This document shows positions 26,072 to 35,791 of a stretch of 64,000 bases of DNA, in pieces (the stretch's first letter is position 1; each line of letters starts with the position of its first letter). A program made the translations under genes and the position numbers. The stretch comes from Actinomycetales bacterium (lineage in GTDB: Bacteria; Actinomycetota; Actinomycetes; Actinomycetales; Dermatophilaceae). The notes under the pieces were generated by a model. It saw only the letters and a program-made list of their open reading frames with translations. It was not told where the DNA came from and made no database searches. The stretch is from positions 62,001 to 126,000 of the forward strand of contig PDRO01000003.1 of assembly GCA_002748155.1 (NCBI GenBank). The letters run 5' to 3'.

Positions 26072-27562
26072 ATGGGCACCCAGATCGCAGCGTCGGATCT
26101 CACCTGGCTGTTGATGGACCGTCCCAACAACCTCATGCACGTGCACGGGATCTGGGAGTTCGACGAGCTGCCCGAGCTCGAAGAGGTCCGGCAGGCGGTG
26201 CTCGACCGGGTGGTGACCAAGTACCGCGTGCTCAGCCAGGTTCCGGTGCAGCGGCACGGACGCTGGGAATGGGCCGACGACGTCGACTTCGAGATCGAGC
26301 GGCACGTCTATCGGGTCGTCCTCGAGGACTCCCGCCCAGAGACACTGCGGGCCTACGTGGCGTCGGTCTTCGCCACTCCCTTCGATCGCAGTGTCCCCCT
26401 GTGGGATACCCAAATCGTCTCGGGTCCTCCGGACGACGGGCCCGGTGGCGTGATCCTCAGCCGCTTTCACCACGGACTCGGTGACGGCATCAGACTCGTC
26501 CAGCTCGTGCTCGGCATGTGCGATCCCAAGGAGGGAGCGGTACCGCCGAAAGTCGGCAAGGAGCACCACGGGGTGATCGACCGGGTGCTGCACGTCACCC
26601 AGCACACGATCAAGGACAGCATCGACTACTTTCAGCACGCCGGGGATGCGGTGGCGAAGGTCGGGCGACAGGTGTGGGCCACCGCCAATCCACTCGAGTT
26701 GCCACACCACTTCGAAACCGCCCTCGATCTGGCCCGGCACCCGGTGCGGCTCATCGACGCGCTCACCTCGGTGACCGAGGACGACAACGAGATTTCGAAC
26801 TCCTGGCGGGAGATCGGTCGCCTGCTGCTGCACGAGAAAGCCGACGCAGGCGCGTGGAGCGGTCACCCCGGGATCGAGAAACGCATCGACTGGCTGGCCG
26901 ACCTCGAGCTTGCCCGAATACAGAAGACGGCCAAGACCTACGGCGTCACGGTCAACGACGTCCTCACCAGCCTGGTCTCCATGGCACTGACCGACTACCT
27001 CGTCGAGCGCGGCGTCGAGCAGGTCCACGACCTGGCGTGGATGATGCCGGTGTCGTTGCAACCGATCGACGGTCGGTTGCCGGACGAACTCGGCAACCAC
27101 TTCTGTGTCGTGCTCTTCGAGATGCCCCTGGGCATGGCCGATCCGGAAGCCTTGATGGAGGAAGTGCATCACCGGGCCACGCGGTTGAAGAACAGTGCCG
27201 AACCAGCCGTCGCCTTCGGTATGCAGTGGGTGGTGGCGGAGGCGCCGAGCGCCATCGCCAAGCGGCTCACCGACCACTTCTCCGGCAAGACCATCGGGCA
27301 GTTGTCCAACGTGCCCGGACCGCGCACCGAGCTGAGTTTCGTCGGCAAGCCGATCCGCGCCATGCTCGGGTGGGTGCCGACCTCGGGGGACCAACCGATC
27401 GGTCTGTGCCTATTCAGCTACAACGGCACGGTGGGTGTCGGGGTCGCCACGGACGCGCGGATGATCCCCGATCCGGAGCGGATCCTCGCTCTCGTCCGGG
27501 AGCACTACGACAAGCTCATCGGGGCCGTCGGCGAGCGTCCCGATCCGTCTCGACGTCCCTAG
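26072..27562 (+). CDS. Wax ester synthase / diacylglycerol acyltransferase (WS/DGAT)
   Basis: Transfers an acyl group from acyl-CoA to a long-chain alcohol (wax ester) or diacylglycerol (triacylglycerol). The catalytic motif HHGLGDG is at about residues 133-139, in the family position; the N-terminus GTQIAASDLTWLLMDRPNNLMH and the C-terminal NVPGPRTELSFVGKPI and SYNGTVGVGVATD are typical. 496 residues is standard. The ATG at 26072 has GGAAGG ten bases ahead; GTG 26066 is an alternative. Nine bases after its stop begins a reductase-like gene, then a short-chain dehydrogenase and a hydrolase, so this looks like a neutral-lipid operon. An aldehyde dehydrogenase diverges upstream. Confidence 0.93.
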   Translation: MGTQIAASDLTWLLMDRPNNLMHVHGIWEFDELPELEEVRQAVLDRVVTKYRVLSQVPVQRHGRWEWADDVDFEIERHVYRVVLEDSRPETLRAYVASVFATPFDRSVPLWDTQIVSGPPDDGPGGVILSRFHHGLGDGIRLVQLVLGMCDPKEGAVPPKVGKEHHGVIDRVLHVTQHTIKDSIDYFQHAGDAVAKVGRQVWATANPLELPHHFETALDLARHPVRLIDALTSVTEDDNEISNSWREIGRLLLHEKADAGAWSGHPGIEKRIDWLADLELARIQKTAKTYGVTVNDVLTSLVSMALTDYLVERGVEQVHDLAWMMPVSLQPIDGRLPDELGNHFCVVLFEMPLGMADPEALMEEVHHRATRLKNSAEPAVAFGMQWVVAEAPSAIAKRLTDHFSGKTIGQLSNVPGPRTELSFVGKPIRAMLGWVPTSGDQPIGLCLFSYNGTVGVGVATDARMIPDPERILALVREHYDKLIGAVGERPDPSRRP

Positions 27563-27571
27563 GTGGTTGGT

Positions 27572-29851
27572 ATGCAGCGCAACTCGCGACTTGTCGTCGT
27601 CAACGTCACGCTTCAAGGTCCCGAGTGGGACTACGACCGGGAGGTGTCGTTCGCGGGCCGTGACTTCCGGCTGGTCCGGGTCGGCACCTCGGGGGATCTC
27701 GAAGCGGCCGAGAAGCTGGTTTGGAGATGGTCGCTGAAAGCCGACGCGATTGCCGTGACCGGCATCAGGGAGGCACAGGTAGCTGGTCTCTACCGCGGCG
27801 ATGTGCACGACATCCGGAAGGTGCTGCGTACCACCCACCGAGTGCCCGTCCACGACGGTGGCTTGCTTGCCGACGTGCTGCAGGAGTGGGCGATCCGCTA
27901 CGTGCAGACCGAAATGCCGGGTTACTTCAACAACGCCCGGGTCGTGGTCGTCGGTCGGGGGATGGACCGAACGGTGTCCGTCCTTCGGGAGTTCACCGAG
28001 AACATCGACTTCACCGATCCGGTGCAGCGGGTCGGCGTGCCGGTTGCTTTCAACAGCAACCCGGTGATCGCGAAGGTGGCTGAGCTCGGGATGTTCCCGT
28101 GGCGGCATACCCCCGACTTCGTCAAGACCCAGGCGTCCTGGCCCACCGAGTGGGTCAGTGAGCGATTGGCCCACGAAGCTGCCAAGGTGGCCGACGTGCT
28201 AGTCGGCACCTACACCGAGCTGTCCCACTTCGGCCTGGAGGAGTTGGCCGGGAAAGCTGTCGTCACCAACGCGGTTTCCGACACGCGTTACCAGGACTTG
28301 GCTGCGCGGGGGGTTGACCTGGTCGTCGATGCGACGCCCCGGCCCTTCGACTTCATGGTGGTGACCGCCATGCTCGAGTCGATGGTGGCCGCCATGGTCG
28401 GCAAGGAGCGCGAGCTCACCACCGACGACCTCGTCGAAGTCATCGAGACCGCCGGCCTGGAGCCGCGGCTGCTCCGCCCGCATGGTGACAAACGCAAGAG
28501 TCGTTTCGCATTCGTCGTCCACCCGCTGTCGCAGAAGTATTTCGAGAACGTCGAGCCGGTCAACGCCCTCTCGCACATCCCGGGGATGATGGGTGTGGTC
28601 GAGAAGGCCATGGCCTACGCCCCGCCGTTCATCTACGACCACATCACCGACATCAAGTCGCCGACCGGCGCGGAGGCCGAGGGCTGGCTCATCTCGGTCG
28701 GGGGCACACCGAAGGAGATGCTCGCCCACGACCCCGAGTTCACCTACAGCCGGTTGCTCGAAGCCGCCGAGATCGGCAAACGACTCGGCGCCCAGGTGAT
28801 GGGGCTCGGTGCCTTCACCAAGGTTGTCGGGGACGCCGGCGTGACGGTGGCCAAACGGGCACCACTGCCGATCACCACCGGCAACAGCTACAGCGCATCG
28901 GGTGCACTGTGGGCAGCCCATGCGGCGGTGCGGAAACTGGGGATCGTCGATGCCGACGAACACGGCATGATCCGTGGGAAGGCCATGGTCGTCGGTGCAT
29001 CCGGCTCGATCGGCTCGGTCTGCGCCCGACTGCTCGCGCTGGTCACCGACGAGGTGTGGCTCGTCTCCCCGGAGACGGCCAAGCTGCTCACGATCAAACG
29101 AGAGATCGAGCGGGAGGGATGCCGGGCAGTGTTGCACGTGGCTACCAACCCGGCCGACGCCCTCGCCGACATGGACCTGATCGTCACTGCGACGTCGGCC
29201 GCGGGGACGAAGGTGCTCGACATCATGAAGGTCAAGCCGGGATGTGTCATCACCGACGTCGCCCGGCCGCTGGACATGTCGGCCGAGGATGTCGCCAAAC
29301 GCCCGGACGTGCTGGTCATCGAGTCCGGCGAGGTCCAATTGCCCGGGCAGGTACGGATCCGCAACATCGGACTTCCCGACGGTGTGGCCTACGCCTGTCT
29401 CGCGGAGACCATCGTGCTCGCTCTCGAAGGGCGCTACGAGACCTTCACGGTCGGGCGCAACATCGAATGGCCCAAGGTCAAGGAGATCTACCAGCTCGGG
29501 CTCAAGCATGGCATGACCTTGGCCACCATCTCGGGCGTCAACGGGGTCTACAGCGACGAGGACTTCGACCGGGTGCGGAAGGCCGCGATCGCGGCTCGGA
29601 AAGCCGCGGGAATCGACACCCCGGCTCGCGACGACCCGGCGAGCCCACGGCATACCGATGAAGCCGGGGCCACGGCCACCAAGGCGCCGGATGCCGTCAC
29701 ACCCGACCCGGAGCCGGAGCCGGCGGCACCAGCAGTCACGGCTGGTTGCCCCCGGTGCGGGGCCAGCGGGGATGATCCGTGCCGGACGGCCTCCGGGCGA
29801 CCGACCAGCAGGCACGCCGGGCGTCAAGCGACGAAAACCACGTCACCCTGA
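27572..29851 (+). CDS. Three-part protein with acyl-ACP-reductase-like dehydrogenase domain
   Basis: 759 residues in three parts. Residues 1-310 resemble uncharacterised proteins sometimes labelled quinate 5-dehydrogenase (VVVNVTLQGPEWDYDREVSF; VTNAVSDTRYQDLAARGVD). Residues about 315-690 align by eye with cyanobacterial long-chain acyl-ACP reductase: GLGAFTKVVGDAG, TTGNSYSASGAL, nucleotide-binding VVGASGSIGSVCARL (about 472) and AYACLAETIVLALEGR (Cys about 609, at the place of the catalytic Cys of that enzyme as I recall it). The last 40 residues form a CPRCGASGDDPC...H zinc-finger-like module after a Pro/Glu linker. AGGTGG precedes ATG 27572 by five bases. The neighbouring acyltransferase makes a role in producing fatty aldehyde plausible. 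The exact reaction is inference. Confidence 0.75.
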   Translation: MQRNSRLVVVNVTLQGPEWDYDREVSFAGRDFRLVRVGTSGDLEAAEKLVWRWSLKADAIAVTGIREAQVAGLYRGDVHDIRKVLRTTHRVPVHDGGLLADVLQEWAIRYVQTEMPGYFNNARVVVVGRGMDRTVSVLREFTENIDFTDPVQRVGVPVAFNSNPVIAKVAELGMFPWRHTPDFVKTQASWPTEWVSERLAHEAAKVADVLVGTYTELSHFGLEELAGKAVVTNAVSDTRYQDLAARGVDLVVDATPRPFDFMVVTAMLESMVAAMVGKERELTTDDLVEVIETAGLEPRLLRPHGDKRKSRFAFVVHPLSQKYFENVEPVNALSHIPGMMGVVEKAMAYAPPFIYDHITDIKSPTGAEAEGWLISVGGTPKEMLAHDPEFTYSRLLEAAEIGKRLGAQVMGLGAFTKVVGDAGVTVAKRAPLPITTGNSYSASGALWAAHAAVRKLGIVDADEHGMIRGKAMVVGASGSIGSVCARLLALVTDEVWLVSPETAKLLTIKREIEREGCRAVLHVATNPADALADMDLIVTATSAAGTKVLDIMKVKPGCVITDVARPLDMSAEDVAKRPDVLVIESGEVQLPGQVRIRNIGLPDGVAYACLAETIVLALEGRYETFTVGRNIEWPKVKEIYQLGLKHGMTLATISGVNGVYSDEDFDRVRKAAIAARKAAGIDTPARDDPASPRHTDEAGATATKAPDAVTPDPEPEPAAPAVTAGCPRCGASGDDPCRTASGRPTSRHAGRQATKTTSP

Positions 29852-29907
29852 CCACGACCGGGTACGGTCGTGGTGCCAGGATGGAGCGATCCGACCAAGG
29901 AGTCACC

Positions 29908-30744
29908 GTGAAGTCTGCGCAAGGGAAATCGGTTCTGGTCACCGGCGCCGCCATGGGAATGGGGCGACTGTTCGTCGAGCGGGCGATCGCGGAGAAAGCC
30001 CGCGCCGTGGTGCTCTGGGATGTCAACGAGGAAGCCCTCGACCAGACGCTCGCCGAGTTGGACGGCAGCGCCACGGAGGTGCATGGCTACTACGTCGACG
30101 TGAGCAGCCCGGAGCAGATCGAGGCCGCGGGCGAGGCGGTCCGCACCGATGTCGGCGACATCGAGATCCTCATCAACAACGCCGGTGTCGTGCGCGGTAA
30201 CCGATATTTCTGGGAGTCTGACCCGGTCAGCGACACCAAGCTCACCATCGACGTCAACACCCTGGCGCCGATGTATGTCACTCACCAGTTCCTGCCCGGG
30301 ATGATCGCGAACAGTGGCGAGTGCCGGGTGCTCAACCTCGCGTCGGCAGCCGGCTTCACCCCCAACCCCCGGATGGCGGCCTATGCCGGCTCCAAGTGGG
30401 CGGTGATCGGCTGGTCCGACTCGGTCCGGCTCGAGTTGAAGCAGGCCGAGTTCGAGCACGTCCGGGTGACGACCGCGTGTCCCTACTACGTCAACACCGG
30501 GATGTTCGACGGCGCGAAGTCCGCGCCGCTGCTGCCGATCCTCGACCCCGACGAGGTCGTCGACGAGTCCTGGTCGGGAATGCTCAGCGGGAGTTCGTTC
30601 GTCATCCTGCCCAAGACCGTGCTGCTCGCCGAGATGCTCAAAGGCCTCGTGCCGATCGGCGTCCGTGACTTCATCTCGGACAACGTGATCGGGGTTTACC
30701 ACACGATGGACGATTTCAAGGGCCGGGCCGACCAACAGTCCTGA
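29908..30744 (+). CDS. Short-chain dehydrogenase/reductase
   Basis: Rossmann-fold oxidoreductase of 278 residues. Motifs: cofactor loop TGAAMGMGR (about 12-20), NNAG, catalytic Ser in NLASAAGF, and YAGSK with the catalytic Tyr and Lys. The C-terminal part (EMLKGLVPIGVRDFISDNVIGVY) resembles SDRs of the retinol/fatty-alcohol group. The GTG at 29908 follows AAGGAG by five bases; the longer frame from 29779 overlaps the previous gene and lacks such a site. Placed after the acyl-reductase-like gene, it is a candidate fatty-aldehyde reductase giving the alcohol used by the WS/DGAT enzyme, but the substrate is not visible in the sequence. Confidence 0.9.
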   Translation: MKSAQGKSVLVTGAAMGMGRLFVERAIAEKARAVVLWDVNEEALDQTLAELDGSATEVHGYYVDVSSPEQIEAAGEAVRTDVGDIEILINNAGVVRGNRYFWESDPVSDTKLTIDVNTLAPMYVTHQFLPGMIANSGECRVLNLASAAGFTPNPRMAAYAGSKWAVIGWSDSVRLELKQAEFEHVRVTTACPYYVNTGMFDGAKSAPLLPILDPDEVVDESWSGMLSGSSFVILPKTVLLAEMLKGLVPIGVRDFISDNVIGVYHTMDDFKGRADQQS

Positions 30745-30764
30745 TCTGACTGAGGTATAGGAAC

Positions 30765-31649
30765 GTGGCAATCGACATCTTTCGGGTGCCGGTGTCCTAC
30801 GGGGCGTCCATCTTCGCCGAGGTGATCGATCCAGGCGAGTCGGTGCCCCCCGGCGCTCCAACGGTGGTCATGGCGCACGGCTGGTGCCTGGATCACACCA
30901 GCTGGCACAAAGTCATCGACGAGTTGCAGGACCGGTGCTCGGTGCGGGTCGTCACTTACGACCAACGCGGTCACGGCAAGTCCTCGATGGGCGAGATCGA
31001 CGAGCCGAGCGTGCGGATCCTCGGCGACGACCTCGACGAGGTCATCCTCGCGACCCAGCCCGAGGGGCCCCTCGTGCTCGTCGGGCATTCGATGGGTGGC
31101 ATGTCGATCATGGCGTATGCCGGGTTGCACTACGAGCGTTTCACGTCCCGGGTGCACGGCACCGTGCTGGCCTCGACAGCGGCCTCGATCGAAGGACGTA
31201 GTGCGGTGCCGATGGAGAGTCTCATCATGGCTGCCGCCTCTCGGGCTCCGGGGATCGCGCCGCGACTACTCGTGCCACGGCTGGTGCAGGGCCGGCTGTT
31301 GTTCGGGGCGAAGGCCGACAAGGACGATGTCCGGCATGCCGTGCACCAGATCCAACACACGAAGATGCCCACGATCGGTCGTTTCTTCTACGCCATCGCC
31401 AACCACGACGAAGTCGATGCCTTGCCGCACTTCGTCGATGTGCCCACGCACATCATCTCTGGCGACGACGATCGGTTGATCCCGGTCCCACACGCCGAGC
31501 AGCTGCGTGAACGGATCCCGGATGCCGACCTCACCGTGCTCCCGGATGTCGGGCATATGACGATCTACGAGGCATCGGACACGATCGTCGACGCGATCGA
31601 GGACCTGCTCGACCGGTGGGCCGAGCCCAAGTCGAAACGCAAGGCATAG
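30765..31649 (+). CDS. Alpha/beta hydrolase
   Basis: Serine hydrolase of 294 residues: oxyanion region VVMAHGWCLDHTSW, YDQRGHGKS, nucleophile elbow GHSMGG (about 107-112), acid in SGDDDRLIP, and catalytic histidine in VGHMTIYEA. It starts with GTG 30765, 20 bases after the dehydrogenase stop, so it is probably the last gene of the WS/DGAT operon, where a lipase or esterase would fit. The C-terminus is lysine-rich. Ester specificity cannot be told from sequence. Confidence 0.9.
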   Translation: MAIDIFRVPVSYGASIFAEVIDPGESVPPGAPTVVMAHGWCLDHTSWHKVIDELQDRCSVRVVTYDQRGHGKSSMGEIDEPSVRILGDDLDEVILATQPEGPLVLVGHSMGGMSIMAYAGLHYERFTSRVHGTVLASTAASIEGRSAVPMESLIMAAASRAPGIAPRLLVPRLVQGRLLFGAKADKDDVRHAVHQIQHTKMPTIGRFFYAIANHDEVDALPHFVDVPTHIISGDDDRLIPVPHAEQLRERIPDADLTVLPDVGHMTIYEASDTIVDAIEDLLDRWAEPKSKRKA

Positions 31650-31716
31650 CTGGTGATTGCTCTAGCCGACCTCCAGCGATGCTGGGTCGGCATCGCCCCG
31701 GGCGCCCCAGCTGAGG

Positions 31717-32382
31717 TCACCAACCTCGCTCGAGCCACTCGGCCAGATGCGGTCGCTCGGCGCCCAGGGTCGAGTCGTCGCCGTGACCCGGGTAGAACCA
31801 CGTGTCGTCGTCGTAGACATCGAAGATCCGCTCGGTCACATCGGCATACAACTGATCGAAAGACTGGCCGGGCATGTTCGTGTTGCCGATCCCTCCCGGA
31901 AAGAGCGAGTCACCGGTGATCAGGTGGGTGATGCCCTCGGGGTCGGCGTAGGCCAACGCGATCCCGCCTTCGGTGTGTCCACGCAGGTGCACGACGTCGA
32001 GGGTGATCTCGCCGACCTGCACGTGGTCGCCGTGCCCGAGGCGCCGGTCGGGGGCCACCGGCAGGGCGTCAGCGTCCTCGGCACCGGCCAGCGTGGTCGC
32101 GCCCGACCAGGCCGCCAATTCGGCCAGGGCACGCACGTGGTCGTAGTGCCGGTGCGTCGTGAGGATCGTGCCGAGCCGGCCGGCACCTTCGGCGACCAAC
32201 GACTTCAGGCGAGCCGGATCGTCGGCGGCATCGACGAGCAGTTGCTTACCGGTGGCCCGGCAGGTCAACAAGTACACGTTGTTGTCCAACTCTCCGACAC
32301 TGCACTTTCGCAGCACCAGTCGCGACAACTCACGCACCTGTGACGGACCGCCCGGGGTGACGTGCCCGGCATACGCACTCAT
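31717..32382 (-). CDS. Metallo-beta-lactamase-fold hydrolase
   Basis: A 221-residue MBL-fold enzyme with the metal motif THRHYDHV, later ligands in [11 protein letters not shown] and ITGDSLF, and the C-terminal histidine in [10 protein letters not shown]. The pattern resembles glyoxalase II/hydroxyacylglutathione hydrolase-like enzymes, which in actinobacteria may act on mycothiol esters. It diverges from uvrA, with which it shares the 112-base upstream region, and converges on the alpha/beta hydrolase. An MBL gene divergent from uvrA is a common actinobacterial arrangement. Confidence 0.9.
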   Translation of the reverse strand: MSAYAGHVTPGGPSQVRELSRLVLRKCSVGELDNNVYLLTCRATGKQLLVDAADDPARLKSLVAEGAGRLGTILTTHRHYDHVRALAELAAWSGATTLAGAEDADALPVAPDRRLGHGDHVQVGEITLDVVHLRGHTEGGIALAYADPEGITHLITGDSLFPGGIGNTNMPGQSFDQLYADVTERIFDVYDDDTWFYPGHGDDSTLGAERPHLAEWLERGW

Positions 32383-32481
32383 CTCAGCCTCCAGCGCGTC
32401 GCGTGTTCAGCGTCTCCGGCAGCACTGTAGCGGGCGACATAGCAGGCGACACCGGACCCGGCGCCTGTCAGTGCCGCGACC

Positions 32482-32487
32482 TAGGCT
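32482..32487 (+). promoter_or_regulatory. -10 element for leaderless uvrA mRNA
   Basis: TAGGCT lies seven bases before the uvrA GTG and no ribosome site is present. Confidence 0.55.
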
Positions 32488-32494
32488 TGGCGTC

Positions 32495-35400
32495 GTGCCG
32501 ACAGCATCACCCTCTCGTCGTAGCCGTAACTCCTCGACCAACAGGAGCGCGGCCGCGGTGGCCGCTGCTCAGCCCGCCCGCCGTAGTCACGACACGCTCG
32601 TCGTGCATCAGGCGCGCGAACACAACCTCAAGGACGTCTCGGTCGAGCTGCCCCGCGACAGCCTCATCGTCTTCACCGGGCTGTCCGGCTCGGGCAAGAG
32701 CTCGCTGGCCTTCGACACGATCTTCGCCGAAGGGCAGCGCCGCTATGTCGAGTCGTTGTCCGCCTACGCCCGGCAGTTCCTCGGGCAGATGGACAAACCC
32801 GATGTCGACTTCATCGAAGGGCTCTCTCCAGCGGTGTCGATCGACCAGAAGTCGACCAACCGCAACCCGCGCTCGACCGTCGGCACGATCACCGAGGTCT
32901 ACGACTACCTCCGGTTGCTCTATGCCCGGGTCGGGCGGCCGCACTGTCCGGTGTGCCGCGAGCCGATCACCCGGCAGACGCCCCAGCAGATCGTCGACCG
33001 GCTCCTTCAACTCCCCGAGCGGACCCGCTTCCAGTTGCTCGCTCCGGTCGTACAAGGCCGTAAGGGGGAGTTCGTCGACCTCTTCGGTGAGTTGCAGAGC
33101 AAAGGCTTCGCGCGAGCCCGGGTCGATGGAGAGGTGGTCTCGCTGACCGAGCCACCGAAGCTGGAGAAACAGGTCAAACACACCATCGAGGTGGTCATCG
33201 ACCGGCTGGTCGCCAAGGGCGACGACCGGGCCGCGACCCGGCGTCTGACCGACTCGGTCGAGACCTCGTTACGACTGGCCGGCGGCATCCTGCTCGTCGA
33301 CTTCGTGGACCGCGCCGACGACGACCCCCAGCGTCAGCGCCGGTTCTCCGAGCGCATGGCCTGCCCGAACGACCACCCACTCTCGGTCGACGAGATCGAG
33401 CCACGATCGTTCTCGTTCAACTCCCCGTTCGGGGCTTGCCCGACCTGCACCGGGCTGGGCACCGAGCTGGAGGTCGACCCCGAGCTCGTCGTTCCCGACG
33501 AGGACCTGTCCCTGGCTCAGGGGGCGATCGCGCCGTGGGGGTCCGGCAGCGGCTCGGCCGACTACTTCCAACGGGTGCTGGCCGCGCTGGCCGACGATCT
33601 GAAGTTCTCCTTGGACACCCCGTGGCGGGCGCTGCCGGACCGGGCCAAGAACGCGCTGCTGCACGGCAAGGACTACCAGGTGCACGTCCGATACCGGAAT
33701 CGCTACGGCCGTGACCGTTCCTACACAACGGGATTCGAGGGAGTCGTCCCCTTCGTCAAGCGCCGGCACGCCGAGACCGACTCCGATTGGAGCCGGGAAC
33801 GCTACGAGGGTTACATGCGCGAAGTGCCCTGCCCGGTATGCCGCGGGGCTCGGCTCAAACCGGAGATGCTCGCCGTGTTGATCGGGGGCAAGAGCATCGC
33901 ACAGGTGTGTGAGCTGGCGATCGGTGACTGCGCAGCTTTTCTCGCGTCGGTCGACTTCACCGACCGAGAACGCCAGATCGCCGAACGGGTGGTCAAGGAA
34001 ATCTCGGCGCGACTCGGGTTCCTGCTCGACGTCGGACTCGACTATCTCTCGCTGTCACGCCCGGCCGGCACGCTCTCCGGGGGCGAAGCGCAACGGATCC
34101 GACTGGCGACCCAGATCGGCTCGGGCCTGGTCGGAGTGCTCTACGTGCTCGACGAGCCGTCGATCGGGTTGCATCAGCGGGACAACCACCGGCTCATCGA
34201 GACCTTGACCCGACTACGCGATCTGGGCAACACGCTGATCGTCGTCGAACACGACGAAGACACGATCAGCACGGCCGACTGGGTCGTGGACATCGGCCCG
34301 GGCGCGGGGGAGCGCGGGGGGCAGGTCGTGCACTCGGGCCCGGTCGAGGGATTGCTGGAGAGCAAGGAGTCGATCACCGGGGCTTATCTCTCGGGTCGGC
34401 GCAGCATCCCGGTGCCCCCGGTGCGTCGGGGCCAGGACCCGGGTCGCCAAATCACCGTCGTCGGGGCCCGGGAACACAACCTGCAGAGCGTCACCGTGAG
34501 CTTCCCGTTGGGCAACTTCGTCGCCGTGACCGGGGTGAGTGGGTCGGGCAAGTCGACGCTGGTCAACGACATTCTCTACACGGTGTTGGCCAACCGGCTG
34601 AACCGGGCTCGGCAGGTGCCCGGTCGGCACAAGACGGTCACCGGGGTCGAGTTGCTCGACAAGGTCGTGCACGTCGACCAGTCGCCGATCGGACGGACAC
34701 CTCGATCCAACCCGGCGACCTACACCGGGGTCTTCGACCACATGCGCAGGCTCTTCGCCGAGACCACCGAGGCCAAGATCCGCGGCTACCTGCCGGGCCG
34801 GTTCTCGTTCAACGTCAAGGGCGGGCGCTGCGACAACTGCGCCGGCGACGGCACGATCAAGATCGAGATGAACTTCCTCCCCGACGTCTACGTGCCGTGC
34901 GAGGTCTGCCACGGGGCGCGGTACAACCGGGAGACCCTGGAGGTGCACTTCAAGGGCAAGACGATCGCCGACGTGCTCGACATGCCGATCGAGGAGGCTG
35001 CCGAGTTCTTCGCTGCGGTGCCTGCGATCGCCCGGCACCTCAAGACCCTGGTCGACGTCGGCCTCGGCTATGTCCGGCTCGGGCAGCCGGCGCCGACGCT
35101 GTCCGGTGGAGAAGCGCAGCGGGTCAAGCTGGCTAGCGAGCTGCAGAAGCGCTCCAGTGGGCGCACTGTTTACGTCTTGGACGAGCCAACAACCGGGCTG
35201 CACTTCGACGACATCGCCAAGCTCCTCGGGGTGCTTCAGGGGCTGGTCGACAAGGGCAACACAGTCATCGTCATCGAGCACAACCTCGACGTCGTCAAGT
35301 CGGCTGACTGGATCATCGACCTGGGCCCCGAGGGTGGCTCCCGAGGTGGGCAGATCGTCGCCGAGGGCACCCCGGAGGCGGTTGCTGCGGCCGAGAGCTC

Positions 35401-35593
35401 GCACACCGGCCGGTTCTTGAGCCGCGTCCTGCCCGAGTCGAGGCCGGGCCGAGCAGTTGCGACGGAGTTAGTCACCAAACCCACCAGCCCGCCGGTCACC
35501 AAGAACACGAAGACCAAGAACACGAAGAACAAGAACACGAAGAAACAGACGGCGAAGAGCACCACCACGCCAAGGACGGCGGACAGAGCCTAG
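32495..35593 (+). CDS. uvrA: Excinuclease ABC subunit A
   Basis: Damage-sensing ATPase of nucleotide excision repair; dimerises and loads UvrB. From GTG 32495 the protein has 1032 residues, longer than the usual 950-1000. A Ser/Arg/Ala-rich head of about 38 residues precedes [17 protein letters not shown]. Two ABC modules follow: Walker [10 protein letters not shown] (about 63) and GVSGSGKST (about 684), with signatures LSGGEAQR in each half. Zinc-finger cysteines are seen in [17 protein letters not shown] and CDNCAGDG...CEVCHGARY. The last 45 residues are a Lys/Thr/Asn low-complexity tail. The frame is open back to 32159, but that would run through the MBL gene. A -10 box abuts the GTG. Confidence 0.96.
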   Translation: MPTASPSRRSRNSSTNRSAAAVAAAQPARRSHDTLVVHQAREHNLKDVSVELPRDSLIVFTGLSGSGKSSLAFDTIFAEGQRRYVESLSAYARQFLGQMDKPDVDFIEGLSPAVSIDQKSTNRNPRSTVGTITEVYDYLRLLYARVGRPHCPVCREPITRQTPQQIVDRLLQLPERTRFQLLAPVVQGRKGEFVDLFGELQSKGFARARVDGEVVSLTEPPKLEKQVKHTIEVVIDRLVAKGDDRAATRRLTDSVETSLRLAGGILLVDFVDRADDDPQRQRRFSERMACPNDHPLSVDEIEPRSFSFNSPFGACPTCTGLGTELEVDPELVVPDEDLSLAQGAIAPWGSGSGSADYFQRVLAALADDLKFSLDTPWRALPDRAKNALLHGKDYQVHVRYRNRYGRDRSYTTGFEGVVPFVKRRHAETDSDWSRERYEGYMREVPCPVCRGARLKPEMLAVLIGGKSIAQVCELAIGDCAAFLASVDFTDRERQIAERVVKEISARLGFLLDVGLDYLSLSRPAGTLSGGEAQRIRLATQIGSGLVGVLYVLDEPSIGLHQRDNHRLIETLTRLRDLGNTLIVVEHDEDTISTADWVVDIGPGAGERGGQVVHSGPVEGLLESKESITGAYLSGRRSIPVPPVRRGQDPGRQITVVGAREHNLQSVTVSFPLGNFVAVTGVSGSGKSTLVNDILYTVLANRLNRARQVPGRHKTVTGVELLDKVVHVDQSPIGRTPRSNPATYTGVFDHMRRLFAETTEAKIRGYLPGRFSFNVKGGRCDNCAGDGTIKIEMNFLPDVYVPCEVCHGARYNRETLEVHFKGKTIADVLDMPIEEAAEFFAAVPAIARHLKTLVDVGLGYVRLGQPAPTLSGGEAQRVKLASELQKRSSGRTVYVLDEPTTGLHFDDIAKLLGVLQGLVDKGNTVIVIEHNLDVVKSADWIIDLGPEGGSRGGQIVAEGTPEAVAAAESSHTGRFLSRVLPESRPGRAVATELVTKPTSPPVTKNTKTKNTKNKNTKKQTAKSTTTPRTADRA
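35513..35556 (+). repeat. Short imperfect AAG/AAC-rich repeat coding the UvrA tail
   Basis: Repeats of AAGAACACGAAGA and variants encode alternating Lys-Asn-Thr-Lys residues at the UvrA C-terminus. The block is A-rich in a GC-rich gene, so slippage may change its length between strains. Confidence 0.6.
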
Positions 35594-35779
35594 ACCAGAG
35601 CGCTCAGTCCACGTCGACTCGCGCGACCACGGCAGGTTCCATCGGAGACGGAGGAGCCGCCCGCGAACGGCACGGGGAATCGTGACATCTGCCCAGCATG
35701 GTACGGGACCACCGCCGGACCCGCCGGCGCCGCTGCCGTCGAGGCCCGCTGCGCCCGAGTTCACAGCCGGTCGTCCTGC

Positions 35780-35785
35780 TAATGT
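35780..35785 (+). promoter_or_regulatory. -10 element for leaderless methyltransferase mRNA
   Basis: TAATGT ends six bases before ATG 35792, with no ribosome-binding site between, the same layout as at uvrA, uvrB and uvrC. Confidence 0.5.
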
Positions 35786-35791
35786 CGATTG

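Noticed and set aside
28199..29827. A 542-codon minus-strand frame
   Set aside because: It mirrors the acyl-reductase-like gene, with His/Asp/Gly-rich translation and no recognisable motif.
32159..32494. Upstream extension of the uvrA frame by 112 codons
   Set aside because: It would overlap the divergent MBL gene and its promoter; a -10 box adjoins GTG 32495.
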